Counted from the first letter of the stretch, positions 9,228-18,386 are shown. The stretch is DNA of 64,000 nucleotides from Myroides profundi (GCF_000833025.1 NZ_CP010817.1:868001-932000), one strand, 5' to 3'. The notes: a model not told the origin generated them from the letters alone. A program made the numbers and translations.

Positions 9228-9264
9228 GTACTTAAAATAAAAGTATAAAATTGCGCTATGAAAG

Positions 9265-9297
9265 AAAAAAAGCTGACCACTGGTCAGCTTTTTTTTA
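9265..9297. terminator. Bidirectional terminator between SafE-like gene and wbqC-like gene
   Basis: The palindrome AGCTGACCA-C-TGGTCAGCT (9271-9289) is flanked by an A-run on the left and T8 on the right. It can terminate both the plus-strand oxidase-accessory genes and the minus-strand run ending with the wbqC-like gene, whose stop codon lies inside it. Confidence 0.85.
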
Positions 9298-9918
9298 TAT
9301 GCTTAATGACTGCTTTTTAAGATAATCTATAGCATGTCTTCCTTCATTGAATAATAAGTCTAGAATACTTAGATTGTTTAAGTAGCCATGTTTTTCATCA
9401 AAAACTTGGATGTATGGAGTGTAGATATTAGTATCTTTCTTACCATTTATTAAAGTTCTCAAATCAGTAATGTCATTACTTACTTCTTTATGGTAGTCTT
9501 TAGTTTGTTCATAAGGGAGGTCTATCCCTAAGCAAGAACATAACACTTCATGTATTTGAAGGTTAAGATCTAACATAAACTCTGGTTTTCCTTCAAAAAT
9601 AGGACGAATCTCATCTTCAAAGTACTCGAAGTAAGGAGAAGTTCTATAAGCTGCTTCTAGGCTCTTAAAATGCTGTTTTTGCCAGCCAAAAGCATGCTCT
9701 ATTCTTACATCCTTATATTTTTGTTTAGATTCTTCTGAGTGCTTGATCGGAATATTAAGCATTTGCTTTCCATTAGCACTATAGATGAATGTTCTATTTC
9801 TATTGGTTTGCTTTTGAAAGTTATCTTCCATCTCAAATGTTATTTTGTCTGCTTGTAGCATAGTTACAAAGTGACTGATAGAAGGGAAGTAACTAGGATG
9901 AATAAGTATGTTATTCAT
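9295..9918 (-). CDS. WbqC-like family protein
   Basis: The 207-residue protein has the WbqC family features: an opening HPSYFPSI segment, the central KHSEESKQ...HAFGWQKQHFKSLEAAY stretch and the conserved YFEYFEDEIRP. Family members are found in polysaccharide clusters and as a stand-alone gene next to lepB in Flavobacteriia; the biochemical reaction is not established. It is the last gene of the minus-strand run starting with parA, 8 bases after lepB. No signal peptide is visible, so it is cytoplasmic. Confidence 0.85.
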   Translation of the reverse strand: MNNILIHPSYFPSISHFVTMLQADKITFEMEDNFQKQTNRNRTFIYSANGKQMLNIPIKHSEESKQKYKDVRIEHAFGWQKQHFKSLEAAYRTSPYFEYFEDEIRPIFEGKPEFMLDLNLQIHEVLCSCLGIDLPYEQTKDYHKEVSNDITDLRTLINGKKDTNIYTPYIQVFDEKHGYLNNLSILDLLFNEGRHAIDYLKKQSLSI

Positions 9919-9926
9919 GTTTTAAT

Positions 9927-11519
9927 TTAATATTTTGAATTCTTTTTTTCTTTTCTCTTTTTGTAAGTATTATAACCTACTAAACCTATCACAGCTACTA
10001 AGAAGTAAGGGAAGTAAGAAGTCTGCTTACCATTACCATTAACTGTAGTAAACATTCTATCCCAACGAATCTTATCTAATGCTTTTGACCATGGTACGTA
10101 TTGATCTAAACTTAACCATACAAAAACAGGTTTTCCTACAATGTGATCTTCAGGTACAAATCCCCAATATCTACTATCTTCAGATCTGTTTCTGTTGTCT
10201 CCCATCATGAAGTAATAATCTTGTTGGAAAGTGTATTTATCTGTAGCTACATCGTTGATATAGATTTTATTGTCTCTAACCTCTAATTTATTACCTTCAT
10301 ATACCTGAATAACTCTTTGGTACATTGGGAAGTTATCAGCATTTAGAGTAATTGTTTCTCCTTTAGCAGGGATATGTAGAGGACCTAAGTCATCATTTGT
10401 CCAAGTTTTAGAGTTATGAGGGAATATTACATTAGCATACGCTGCTTGAATATACGCTTTAGCTTCTTCTGGATATCCTTTTGTAACACTTACTATTTGA
10501 GACATAGACTTTAAAACTTCAACATTCTCATCTGTTAAAGCAGCGAAGATTAGAGTTTTCGGATCATTGTTAAAGTATTCAATACCCTCTCTTGTATCTA
10601 GTCGTTTTACTAAAGCATTTAGATCTATTGGTGTACCGTCTGTTTTTACAGTATACGTGTTCTGTAATTTAGCACGATCATTTAGTTTTAGTTTCTCATT
10701 ATTGATGTAAACATCACCATTAACTAACGAAATGTTTTCTCCTGGTAAACCTACAGCACGTTTAACATAGTTTGTTTTCTTGTCGATTGGTTTATCTACA
10801 GCAGGTCTTCTAAGTGGATCGTTGAACTGATAAACAGTATCAGTTGGCCAGTTGAACACGACGATATCGTTGTGTTGTATCTTTTGAAAACCAGGTAATC
10901 TAAAGTATGGTAGATGTGGTTTCTTTAAGTAAGAATTTTTCTTTGTAAATGGTAAAGTATCATGTACCATTGGTAACGCTACCGTAGTCATCGGAGTTCT
11001 TGCCCCATAGTGAAACTTACTTACGAATAAGAAGTCTCCTACTAGTAAAGTCTTTTCTAATGAAGACGTTGGTATTGTATAAGGTTGAATTACATAAGTG
11101 TGAATCACTGTAGCTACTACAACAGCAAATAGAATAGAACTAACTGTCTCACCTGAGCTTGTAGCTGCTTTTGTACTTCTGTTTTCTACATATTTTACAT
11201 CGACAGCATAGTTGATATAATAGATATAAAGACCTAGTGTTACTACTCCTAGTATAGTGTCTACTGTTTTGTTTTTTCCGAAGCTTCTAAGTGTCTCTAC
11301 CCAAACTACTGGAAACATGATTAAATTCACAATAGGTACAAACAATAAGATAACCCACCATCTAGGACGGTTAATGATTTGCATTAAGACCACAGCATTA
11401 TATACAGGCACGATAGCTTGCCAGCTTTTCTTTCCAGCTTTTACGTATAATTTCCAAGTTCCAAGAAAGTGTATAACTTGTACTAAAAGAAAAAACAAAA
11501 ACCATTGAGACATTGTCAT
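9927..11519 (-). CDS. lepB: Signal peptidase I with N-terminal DUF5684-like membrane domain
   Basis: The 530-residue protein is much longer than E. coli LepB (324). An N-terminal four-helix region (about 1-105, containing KAGKKSWQAIVPVYN) resembles DUF5684. The S26 peptidase follows: the catalytic Ser is S153 in TSSLEKTLLVGD and the general-base Lys is K253 in YVKRAVGLPG. The conserved GDNRNRSEDSRYWG box is near residue 445. A final membrane helix lies near 508-523. It removes signal peptides at the outer face of the inner membrane. A Met two codons downstream is an alternative start. The long insert between the Lys and GDNR boxes is typical of Bacteroidota enzymes. Confidence 0.94.
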   Translation of the reverse strand: MTMSQWFLFFLLVQVIHFLGTWKLYVKAGKKSWQAIVPVYNAVVLMQIINRPRWWVILLFVPIVNLIMFPVVWVETLRSFGKNKTVDTILGVVTLGLYIYYINYAVDVKYVENRSTKAATSSGETVSSILFAVVVATVIHTYVIQPYTIPTSSLEKTLLVGDFLFVSKFHYGARTPMTTVALPMVHDTLPFTKKNSYLKKPHLPYFRLPGFQKIQHNDIVVFNWPTDTVYQFNDPLRRPAVDKPIDKKTNYVKRAVGLPGENISLVNGDVYINNEKLKLNDRAKLQNTYTVKTDGTPIDLNALVKRLDTREGIEYFNNDPKTLIFAALTDENVEVLKSMSQIVSVTKGYPEEAKAYIQAAYANVIFPHNSKTWTNDDLGPLHIPAKGETITLNADNFPMYQRVIQVYEGNKLEVRDNKIYINDVATDKYTFQQDYYFMMGDNRNRSEDSRYWGFVPEDHIVGKPVFVWLSLDQYVPWSKALDKIRWDRMFTTVNGNGKQTSYFPYFLVAVIGLVGYNTYKKRKEKKNSKY

Positions 11520-11555
11520 AGTTTAATATTGTTTAATGATTATTAGTGAAGGTAA

Positions 11556-12260
11556 TTATTTTTTTAGATTCAGAACATCTTTCATAGAGAATATTCCTTT
11601 TTTATTTTGTATCCATTCAGCAGCTACTACTGCTCCTAAAGCAAAGCCTTCTCTATTATGAGCTGTGTGCTTGATCTCTATCTGATCGATAGTAGAGTCA
11701 TAGAATACACTGTGTGTACCAGGCACGCTATCTATGCGTTTTGCATCGATATGTATCTGATTAGTATCTGGTGTATCTAATGTCCACGCTGTGTAATTCG
11801 TGTTTTCGATAATACCATTAGCCAAAGAAATAGCTGTTCCACTAGGAGCATCTAATTTTTGGGTATGGTGTATTTCTTCCATAGATACTTTATAATCATT
11901 AAGATTATTCATCATCTTAGCTAAATAACTGTTTAGCTCAAAGAATAGGTTTACTCCTAAACTAAAATTAGATCCATATAAAAAAGCACCATTGCTTTTT
12001 GTACATAGATCTACCATCTTATCATATTCTTCTAACCAACCTGTGGTACCTGATATAATAGGGATATTTAGTTCAAAACAAGTTGTAATATTCTGTACAG
12101 CAGCAGAAGGCACACTGAAGTCTATCGCTACATCTGCATCTTTTAGTCCTTCATAAGTATCAGAACTTCTTTTGCGAAGTACTATTTCGTGACCTCTTTC
12201 TATGGCAATTCTTTCAATGATTTGACCCATTTTGCCATATCCTAATAAAGCAATTTTCAT
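11556..12260 (-). CDS. dapB: 4-hydroxy-tetrahydrodipicolinate reductase
   Basis: The 234-residue protein has the N-terminal NAD(P)-binding motif GYGKMG (7-12), the GTTGW loop and the substrate-binding signature EIHHTQKLDAPSGTA. It catalyses the second committed step of the diaminopimelate/lysine pathway, feeding peptidoglycan synthesis. It is shorter than E. coli DapB (273), as usual in Bacteroidota, where the N-terminal domain is compact. It lies 36 bases upstream of lepB and 12 bases after the DUF5683 gene in the same run. Confidence 0.95.
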   Translation of the reverse strand: MKIALLGYGKMGQIIERIAIERGHEIVLRKRSSDTYEGLKDADVAIDFSVPSAAVQNITTCFELNIPIISGTTGWLEEYDKMVDLCTKSNGAFLYGSNFSLGVNLFFELNSYLAKMMNNLNDYKVSMEEIHHTQKLDAPSGTAISLANGIIENTNYTAWTLDTPDTNQIHIDAKRIDSVPGTHSVFYDSTIDQIEIKHTAHNREGFALGAVVAAEWIQNKKGIFSMKDVLNLKK

Positions 12261-12272
12261 TGGATAAATATT

Positions 12273-12860
12273 TTAAAAGCGATATTCTACATTTATCGCG
12301 TATTGGAACTGATTTTGATTCTGAAGATTCATTCTGTCTATCTCAAAGGCAGGCTTAATAGTCAAGTTCTCATTAACGTTGAACTGCATTAAGTGAGCAT
12401 CTACGTTAGCGTCGATGATACTTAGAACATAAAAACCAACTGTGATTACGACAGATAAGTCTCTATTACGTCTATAGAACTTTTGAGCTTCTAATATACG
12501 ATCGTTGTCTAATCCTCCAAAAGTAGGGTCGTTAGGATCGTTAACACCTTGTAGACGTTTCTTATATTCGTCTCTATATCTATTATACTGTCTTTGGTTA
12601 TCCATCCAGAAGTATGTAGGTATTCCTATACCTGCATATACTAATGGTACTTTCCAATATTTCTTATTATAGATTTGACCTACTCCAGGAATAACAGAGG
12701 CATAGAATGCCGCACGAGAAGGAGCTACAGGATCTAATGGTTTATAATCTGCAGACTCTTTTTTCGTAGTAGGTTCATCTTCTTCACTTACAGACTGTGC
12801 ATAGGTGGGGTGACAGACTGCTCCTATGAAGAATAATAGGATTAATAACTTGTGTTTCAC
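12273..12860 (-). CDS. DUF5683 membrane-associated protein
   Basis: The 195-residue product starts at GTG, whose G overlaps the parB stop codon by one base (TAGTG). It has a signal peptide (LLILLFFIGAVCHPTYAQ), an acidic linker and then the DUF5683 core: SRAAFYASVIPGVGQIYNKKYWKVPLVY followed by two hydrophobic segments (about 72-88 and 133-150). Function is unknown. The gene is conserved next to parB and dapB in Bacteroidota, so a link to the cell envelope or division is possible but unproven. Confidence 0.85.
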   Translation of the reverse strand: MKHKLLILLFFIGAVCHPTYAQSVSEEDEPTTKKESADYKPLDPVAPSRAAFYASVIPGVGQIYNKKYWKVPLVYAGIGIPTYFWMDNQRQYNRYRDEYKKRLQGVNDPNDPTFGGLDNDRILEAQKFYRRNRDLSVVITVGFYVLSIIDANVDAHLMQFNVNENLTIKPAFEIDRMNLQNQNQFQYAINVEYRF

Positions 12861-13765
12861 TAATTTTCTAATAGTTTGATAATACGATTTAAGTCTTCTT
12901 CAGAGTGGAAAGGAATAGATATCTTTCCTTTTCCATTATTAGAAACTTTAATATCTACTTTTGTTCCAAAGAATTGTCCGAATGATCTCGAATAACTTTC
13001 AGGAACATTAAACTCTGTATTTTTCTTAGGTAGAGCAGGTGATACTATACCTCTTAGTTGTTCTTGATATTTTTTTACGATAGCCTCAGTCTCTCTTACA
13101 GATAAGTTTTCTGTAATGATTTTGTGATAGATATCTGTCTGTACGTCTAAGTCTTCTATATTAATAATGGCACGACCATGTCCCATAGTGATAAATCCAT
13201 CTCTTATCCCTGTCTGAATGATTGGATCTAGACGCAGTAGGCGCAAGTAATTAGCAATAGTAGAACGTTTCTTTCCTACGCGATCACTTACTTGTTCTTG
13301 TGTCAGATTTATTTCTTCCATTAGACGTTGATACGACAGTGCTATCTCGATAGGGTCTAGATCATGACGTTGGATATTCTCTACTAAAGCCATAGTTAGA
13401 GACTCATTGTCATTCGCTATACGGATATAAGCAGGTACAGAGTCTAGTCCTACTATTTTAGAAGCTCTTAAACGGCGCTCACCAGAGATTAATTGATATT
13501 TATTGAACTCAATTTTTCTAACGGTAATAGGTTGTATTACACCTAATTCTCGAATACTTGTAGCTAACTCTTGTAAAGACTCTTCGTTAAAGTTCGTTCT
13601 AGGTTGGAATGGATTTATCTCAATAGAGTCTATGTCTAACTCTATAATATTGCCGATTACTTTATCTGCATTATTATCTTCAATTGATCTAATATCGTTA
13701 TCTGGATCTTTTAATAGAGCCGATAGTCCTCTTCCTAAAGCTTGTTTTTTAATTGCCTTTGCCAT
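12860..13765 (-). CDS. parB: Chromosome partitioning protein ParB
   Basis: The 301-residue protein has the ParB N-terminal nuclease-like domain with the CTP-binding boxes ISGERRLRA and ALVENIQRHDLDPIE. A helix-turn-helix follows (LTQEQVSDRVGKKRSTIANYLRLL, about 150-175), then a C-terminal dimerisation segment. ParB binds parS sites, spreads as a CTP-dependent clamp and works with ParA in origin segregation. It follows parA by 29 bases. I did not find a clear parS palindrome in the window. An exact CTPase activity cannot be judged from sequence alone. Confidence 0.96.
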   Translation of the reverse strand: MAKAIKKQALGRGLSALLKDPDNDIRSIEDNNADKVIGNIIELDIDSIEINPFQPRTNFNEESLQELATSIRELGVIQPITVRKIEFNKYQLISGERRLRASKIVGLDSVPAYIRIANDNESLTMALVENIQRHDLDPIEIALSYQRLMEEINLTQEQVSDRVGKKRSTIANYLRLLRLDPIIQTGIRDGFITMGHGRAIINIEDLDVQTDIYHKIITENLSVRETEAIVKKYQEQLRGIVSPALPKKNTEFNVPESYSRSFGQFFGTKVDIKVSNNGKGKISIPFHSEEDLNRIIKLLEN

Positions 13766-13794
13766 AATATTCTAAATAATAATTCTAGAGAAAT

Positions 13795-14559
13795 CTAACT
13801 ATTTTTTCGAATAATTTCTTCTGCTAGATTGATGTAATTCGTAGCTCCTTTACTAGTAGCGTCATAGTTAATGATACTTTCGCCAAAGCTAGGTGCTTCA
13901 CTTAATTTTACATTTCGCTGGATAATAGTATCAAATACCATATCGTTAAAATGTTTCTGTACTTCCTCTACCACTTGATTAGACAAGCGTAAACGAGAGT
14001 CGTACATCGTTAATAACAATCCTTCTATATCTAGATTAGGATTGTGTATTTTTTGAACACTTTTAATTGTGTTTAATAATTTACCAAGACCTTCTAATGC
14101 AAAGTACTCACATTGAATCGGAATAGCTACAGAATCAGCAGCTGTCAACGCATTTAAGGTAAGTAGACCTAAAGAAGGAGCGCAGTCGATTATGATATAA
14201 TCAAACTTATCTTTGACAGATTTAAGTGCTTCTTTAAGCATATATTCTCGGTTTGGTTTATCCACCAACTCAATTTCAATAGCCACTAAGTCAATGTGGG
14301 CGGGGATTAGATATACATTCGGAGCTGTACATTCCACAATAGCTTCTTCTGGCGTATTACTGTGCTCTAATATTTCGTAAGTACCAATCTCTACAGAGTC
14401 TACATCGATTCCTAATCCTGAGGAAGCATTGGCCTGAGGATCTGCGTCTATGATAAGTACTTTTTTCTCTAGTGCTCCTAATGAAGCAGCAAGATTAACT
14501 GATGTTGTAGTTTTTCCTACACCACCTTTTTGATTAGCAATAGCAATGATTTTACCCAT
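13795..14559 (-). CDS. parA: Chromosome partitioning ATPase ParA (Soj)
   Basis: The 254-residue protein carries the deviant Walker A motif KGGVGKTTT (11-19), the Walker A' region DADPQANASSG and a Walker B-type DCAPSLG. It is a P-loop ATPase that binds DNA dimerically and is stimulated by ParB to move the chromosome origin. It is the first gene of the six-gene minus-strand run. An inverted repeat TTTTACCAA-N16-TTGGTAAAA overlaps the first base of its start codon region and may control it. Confidence 0.97.
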   Translation of the reverse strand: MGKIIAIANQKGGVGKTTTSVNLAASLGALEKKVLIIDADPQANASSGLGIDVDSVEIGTYEILEHSNTPEEAIVECTAPNVYLIPAHIDLVAIEIELVDKPNREYMLKEALKSVKDKFDYIIIDCAPSLGLLTLNALTAADSVAIPIQCEYFALEGLGKLLNTIKSVQKIHNPNLDIEGLLLTMYDSRLRLSNQVVEEVQKHFNDMVFDTIIQRNVKLSEAPSFGESIINYDATSKGATNYINLAEEIIRKNS

Positions 14560-14592
14560 TTTACCAAAAGAATGTTTTTATAATTGGTAAAA
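14559..14592. promoter_or_regulatory. Inverted repeat immediately upstream of parA
   Basis: TTTTACCAA (14559-14567) and TTGGTAAAA (14584-14592) form a perfect 9-bp inverted repeat with a 16-base spacer, directly abutting the parA ATG (14557-14559). It could be an operator (ParA proteins of many systems autoregulate) or an mRNA stem near the ribosome-binding region. No -7 consensus was identified here. Confidence 0.45.
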
Positions 14593-14669
14593 ATACGATT
14601 ATTTGCGACTCTACGAAATCTTATTTATCAACATTTCCCTAAATACATTAAAATTCAATATCTTATAAA

Positions 14670-14703
14670 AATAAATGCCATCTGTGCTATAAATGGCATT
14701 TAT
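14670..14703. terminator. Terminator between bshC and parA
   Basis: AATAAATGCCAT (14670-14681) pairs with ATGGCATTTATT (14692-14703) around a 10-base loop. It lies about 70 bases past the bshC stop on the minus strand and before the parA promoter region, so it probably ends the bshC transcript. Confidence 0.65.
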
Positions 14704-14771
14704 TCACTAATATCTTTATTTTAATCTAAATATGTTTCTGTAATAGTTAATATACTAGTTTTTGCTTTGTA

Positions 14772-16361
14772 TTACAGAATGACAATGTCAAATTCTTGAT
14801 TTAGTGGCTCTAATTGTGCAAATAGTACCTTGATCAGATGGTCTCCATATTCTTTGTAATACACAGAGAAGTTAACGATACGCTCTTGTAGGCTATTATT
14901 AGGGAATAGTTCATTCTGTAATAATGTAATGCGCTCTAGCTTGTCAGCGTGATTTCTTTTCTCAGCGATACGCAGTCTTTTCTCTAAGTTGTCTAATCCT
15001 TTTAGTTGTTTGACTTTCTGTGCATTTACTGCTCCGATAAAAGATTTATCCGTTTGTAAAGCTATTTCTTCTAGTGTTTTGAACTGCTCTTCTAAGAACT
15101 GGCGTTGTTGTTCAAAATCAAATTGAATAGAAGAGAACTCTTTCGTTTTCGCATTGATTAAGTAACTTTGTTTCATGAACATATCTTTCCAAGAGAGCTC
15201 TAGTTTATCCATTTTCTCTACTTGTTTAGAAGTCGCTAATAGCACTGAATTTCTCAGTAATAGCATCGGGAAAGTGATCTTGTGTAAATCAAATACTTTC
15301 TTCAATTCTAACCAGTATGCCAATTCTCCACCACCTCCAGTATAGCATAGGTTAGGCAATATTACTTCTTGATATAACGGTCTCAGTATCACATTGGGAC
15401 TAAAGCATTCTGGGTGATTCTCTAGTTCTGTTAGTATTGCTTCTTTAGTGAAGGTGATCGACGTATTATTTACCTTATATACCTCATCTTCATAGATAAT
15501 TCTTTCTCTAAGATTATCCTGTATATAGAATAAGTTTATATCACGAGGGTTGACCTGTATGAAGTATTCTGATAGGGTATCATAGCTTTTTTCAACTTCT
15601 TTGATAGCACTCTGATGAAGTAATTCTTCTTTGATATGAGGAGCAAATAACTTTTTCAGTTCAGCGTCATCACCATCTATGATTACCAGTCCATACTCTG
15701 CGAATAGTTCATTTGCTAAGTAACGTGTAGCATCCGTCAGATTATCGTGTTTTAGATAAGCATTTTCGAATAGCTCCTTGATATAAGTAGCATTACTACC
15801 TACTCCGATATGAGATTGGAATACTTCATATACTTTATCGAGACCTTCTGTACTTAATCGTCCTACAGGTCCTTTGCTCTCTCTGTTCCAGCAAATCACT
15901 TTTTCTTCAAATACGAAGTGATTAATTTCTTCGAAGTCATGATCTTCTGTTGCCATCCAGTATACTGGGACAAAGTTTTCGTTGGGATACTTAGCTTTCA
16001 GTTCTTTGGCTAAGTTAATCACAGAGATGATTTTGTATAAGAAGTATAACGGACCCGTAAATAAGTTTAACTGGTGTCCAGTCGTAACTGTAAATGTATT
16101 TTCTTTCGCTAATGCGTTTATATGCTCTAAAGTCTTCTCAGAAGTCTTTGTGTTTTTATATTGACTTAACAACGCCTGACAGAGTACACTTCTGTGTTCT
16201 ATCGGATAGCTAGCACGCTTCTCGTCTAACTGTTGTTTAAAGTTTTCTATAGTAGGAAAGTGATTATATAAGTGTTTTAGATTAGCCTTTTGATTAAGGT
16301 AATCTACCATTAGTTTTGAAAAATAGCCCGCGTTCTGAAACGTAATTTTGTCTAAAGGCAT
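14772..16361 (-). CDS. bshC: Bacillithiol biosynthesis cysteine-adding enzyme BshC
   Basis: The 529-residue protein has the BshC signatures: TTGHQLNLFTGPLYFLYKIIS near residue 100, YWMATEDHDFEEI, and the C-terminal coiled-coil and LQERI segments. BshC adds cysteine to GlcN-malate in the last step of bacillithiol synthesis, the low-molecular-weight thiol used by Firmicutes and many Bacteroidota instead of glutathione. The size is as expected (about 530). It is a single-gene unit with a terminator after it. bshA and bshB are not in the window. Confidence 0.95.
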   Translation of the reverse strand: MPLDKITFQNAGYFSKLMVDYLNQKANLKHLYNHFPTIENFKQQLDEKRASYPIEHRSVLCQALLSQYKNTKTSEKTLEHINALAKENTFTVTTGHQLNLFTGPLYFLYKIISVINLAKELKAKYPNENFVPVYWMATEDHDFEEINHFVFEEKVICWNRESKGPVGRLSTEGLDKVYEVFQSHIGVGSNATYIKELFENAYLKHDNLTDATRYLANELFAEYGLVIIDGDDAELKKLFAPHIKEELLHQSAIKEVEKSYDTLSEYFIQVNPRDINLFYIQDNLRERIIYEDEVYKVNNTSITFTKEAILTELENHPECFSPNVILRPLYQEVILPNLCYTGGGGELAYWLELKKVFDLHKITFPMLLLRNSVLLATSKQVEKMDKLELSWKDMFMKQSYLINAKTKEFSSIQFDFEQQRQFLEEQFKTLEEIALQTDKSFIGAVNAQKVKQLKGLDNLEKRLRIAEKRNHADKLERITLLQNELFPNNSLQERIVNFSVYYKEYGDHLIKVLFAQLEPLNQEFDIVIL

Positions 16362-16515
16362 AGTGTTTATTTTTTGCTAATTTAAACAATAATCAGTTTT
16401 TAAATGAAGGTTTAACGTTGTTTAAAGATTAAAGTTTAATTTAAAAAAGGAAACAGAGTAGAAGGCTATTAAGACTAATCTATCAATAAATCAATCGAGA
16501 ATAAGGTATAAAACA

Positions 16516-16803
16516 TTATTCTCTCCTTACAAAGAACCATCCTTTATAACAATTAAGTTCTCTAATAGGAGCTGTGTGTTGTATAATCTTTATATGCTGA
16601 TATAGGAGCTGAGGCAGAGAGGCCATTATCTCTGTGACAGCGATATCTATAGTCTCGTAATCCTCTTCTGTAGGGATGGTATTTGTATAAACATATAGAG
16701 AGATTGTATCTTCTGTATAGTCATAAGCGATAGCTCTGATATGATAATCTATGACACCTAAGAAAGCGGGTATCATGGCTAATAGTATATCTTGTTGTTG
16801 CAT
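16516..16803 (-). CDS. Hypothetical protein, second of a two-gene unit
   Basis: This 95-residue soluble protein has no signal peptide. It looks like a small alpha/beta fold: a helix at the start (LLAMIPAFLGVI), a run of beta strands (HIRAIAYDYTEDTISLYVYT), an acidic helix (EEDYETIDIAVTEIMASL) and a closing strand ending WFFVRRE. I do not recognise the family firmly. The strand-helix pattern and its pairing with another small acidic protein recall immunity proteins of polymorphic-toxin loci, but no toxin is adjacent. It follows the 16813 gene by 9 bases. Confidence 0.6.
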   Translation of the reverse strand: MQQQDILLAMIPAFLGVIDYHIRAIAYDYTEDTISLYVYTNTIPTEEDYETIDIAVTEIMASLPQLLYQHIKIIQHTAPIRELNCYKGWFFVRRE

Positions 16804-16812
16804 AGTGTATAT

Positions 16813-17115
16813 TTATAAACAGTATTGAAGGGCATGGAGCACGCTCTCTTCTAAAGAGGTAAATGACTTACAGTTCTCTTTATATAAGGGGGCTTCCCAG
16901 TCATAATTAGAAATAACTTGTACACAGAAATGGCCATCGGCATCAAACTCTGGATACCAACCAATATCAAGTAAGGTATGGTTGCCAAACTCTGCTTGAA
17001 ACAAATCTTCTTTTAACTCATCTATTACCTCAGCAGGAGAGCCATTAAAATTTAAATGAGATAAGGTGTCATACGTGATGATCCCTTTATGTCTTTCTAT
17101 AAGTAACTTTATCAT
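16813..17115 (-). CDS. Hypothetical protein, first of a two-gene unit
   Basis: A 100-residue, acidic, soluble protein. Recognisable pieces are YDTLSHLNFNGSPAEVIDELKEDLFQ and DIGWYPEFDADGHFCVQVI, a pattern I associate with small uncharacterised Bacteroidota proteins. It has no membrane segment or signal peptide. It is transcribed with the 95-residue gene 9 bases downstream. A role as an immunity-type or toxin-binding protein is a guess only. Downstream and upstream regions are unusually gene-poor. Confidence 0.6.
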   Translation of the reverse strand: MIKLLIERHKGIITYDTLSHLNFNGSPAEVIDELKEDLFQAEFGNHTLLDIGWYPEFDADGHFCVQVISNYDWEAPLYKENCKSFTSLEESVLHALQYCL

Positions 17116-17738
17116 TTAGAAGATGTATTTGTATTTGAACATATTACTTGTTATTGAACTCGATTTCTTACGATGTCTATTACAATGGTTGATATGGTGT
17201 TAGAAAATTCATTTTAGTAATTGAATTACCCTGGTTAAAAGTACTTTATTTTAAAAGAATTATATCAGTTAAAAAATCAATTCATCTTTTGAAGAATAAA
17301 AAACATAAATAAGTGTACAGTTAAGAGTAGGATTATAATCAATAACTGTACAGCTATAGTAGGACGAGACAGTCTTTTTTTGACGTGGTCGCATAGTGGT
17401 CGGCTTGTGGTCGCATAGTGGTAGCATAATTTTAGCCTATTTTAATGCGACCACTATGGTATCACTATCCCATAATATTACTATCGTGCTATGCCTTATT
17501 AGTAAGTGAATAGTTGGAGAAGGAAGCTTAAGGAGATGGAGAGCTTGTATGTAGGAGATTTTGTTAGAGCGCGATATCTTATTTGAACCTAATTATTAGC
17601 AGTAGAGTAGGTGTTATCTTATCCCTGATTATAGCTAATTATGCCCTATATCGTGTAGTTTGTTATGGTTTATGATTATAGGATTTGATATATAGGGGTT
17701 AAAATCTTTTCTTTGGAACAACTAAACTCTTTAACTAG
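17116..17738. other. Gene-poor stretch holding a repeat cluster
   Basis: No credible gene is seen in these 623 bases. The left third is AT-rich and featureless to me. The centre holds the repeat cluster listed at 17385-17460. The right end has TTTCTTTG about 25 bases before the 17739 start, one mismatch from TAnnTTTG, which may be its -7 element. Confidence 0.45.
17385..17460. repeat. Iteron-like direct and inverted repeat cluster
   Basis: GTGGTCGCATAGTGGT occurs at 17385-17400 and again at 17407-17422 (period 22 bases). An inverted copy ATGCGACCACTATGGT lies at 17445-17460. The second copy can pair with the inverted copy in two registers: GTGGTCGCAT with ATGCGACCAC, or CATAGTGGT with ACCACTATG. 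The patch is more GC-rich than its surroundings. It could be a protein-binding array, a structured RNA or a small mobile repeat remnant. Confidence 0.7.
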
Positions 17739-18176
17739 ATGATTGCACAAGAAAAGAGATTGTCCTATCGGTATTCATTAGGACATCTGATATTAAATAT
17801 ATTGTTGACCATTCTGTTTTGTAGCATTGCTACAATCAGTCACGATGTTGGTGATTATTGGTTTGTGATTATAAAGTATGTAATTACGGTGTTAGTTACA
17901 TGTATAACAGTGAGTCAGGTTATATACCTCTGTACTGCTTATATAAGAGGAGATAAACTGATACTCAAAAAGTACTTTAGAAGTGAGAAACAGTATACAG
18001 CTAAGCAGTTAGTCAATATAAAAAAGTATAAACTTGGACGTATTCACCTCATCATGGTATCTATGAAGAGTGTAGATGGAAGCATAGAAAGATATATGAT
18101 TATGAATATCTATGCATGGTATGCACAGTCTGTATATGATGCTGAAGAGGAATTGAGTAACTGGTCTGAGAAGTAA
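17739..18176 (+). CDS. Hypothetical two-helix membrane protein, PH-like tail
   Basis: This 145-residue protein has two hydrophobic segments (about 14-35 and 42-68) close together, then a soluble C-terminal part. The tail (RGDKLILKKYFRSEKQYTAKQLVNIKKYKLG...) alternates strands and ends in a helix, as in the small bacterial PH-like membrane-anchored proteins. I do not recognise a named family. It stands alone on the plus strand. It could be a small stress or envelope protein; no function is proposed. Confidence 0.6.
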   Translation: MIAQEKRLSYRYSLGHLILNILLTILFCSIATISHDVGDYWFVIIKYVITVLVTCITVSQVIYLCTAYIRGDKLILKKYFRSEKQYTAKQLVNIKKYKLGRIHLIMVSMKSVDGSIERYMIMNIYAWYAQSVYDAEEELSNWSEK

Positions 18177-18386
18177 ATTATAATGATAAAAACTGAAGTA
18201 GAGAGAATAAAAATATCCCCCATTAGAACAGATAAGATATTGGGAACAGTGATGTAAGTAATCTATAAAAAAGAGAGTTTTGGGAGCGTTCTCTTGATAT
18301 GACAATAATAGATTACCTTACAGGAAATACAATACTTATCTACTAATGAGGGATACGATGTGCGCAGTGCTGGGGAGAACACTGTG

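Noticed and set aside
12860..14592. A parS site for ParB
   Set aside because: I looked for a 16-base palindrome of the TGTTTCACGTGAAACA type and found none around parA-parB or elsewhere in the window.
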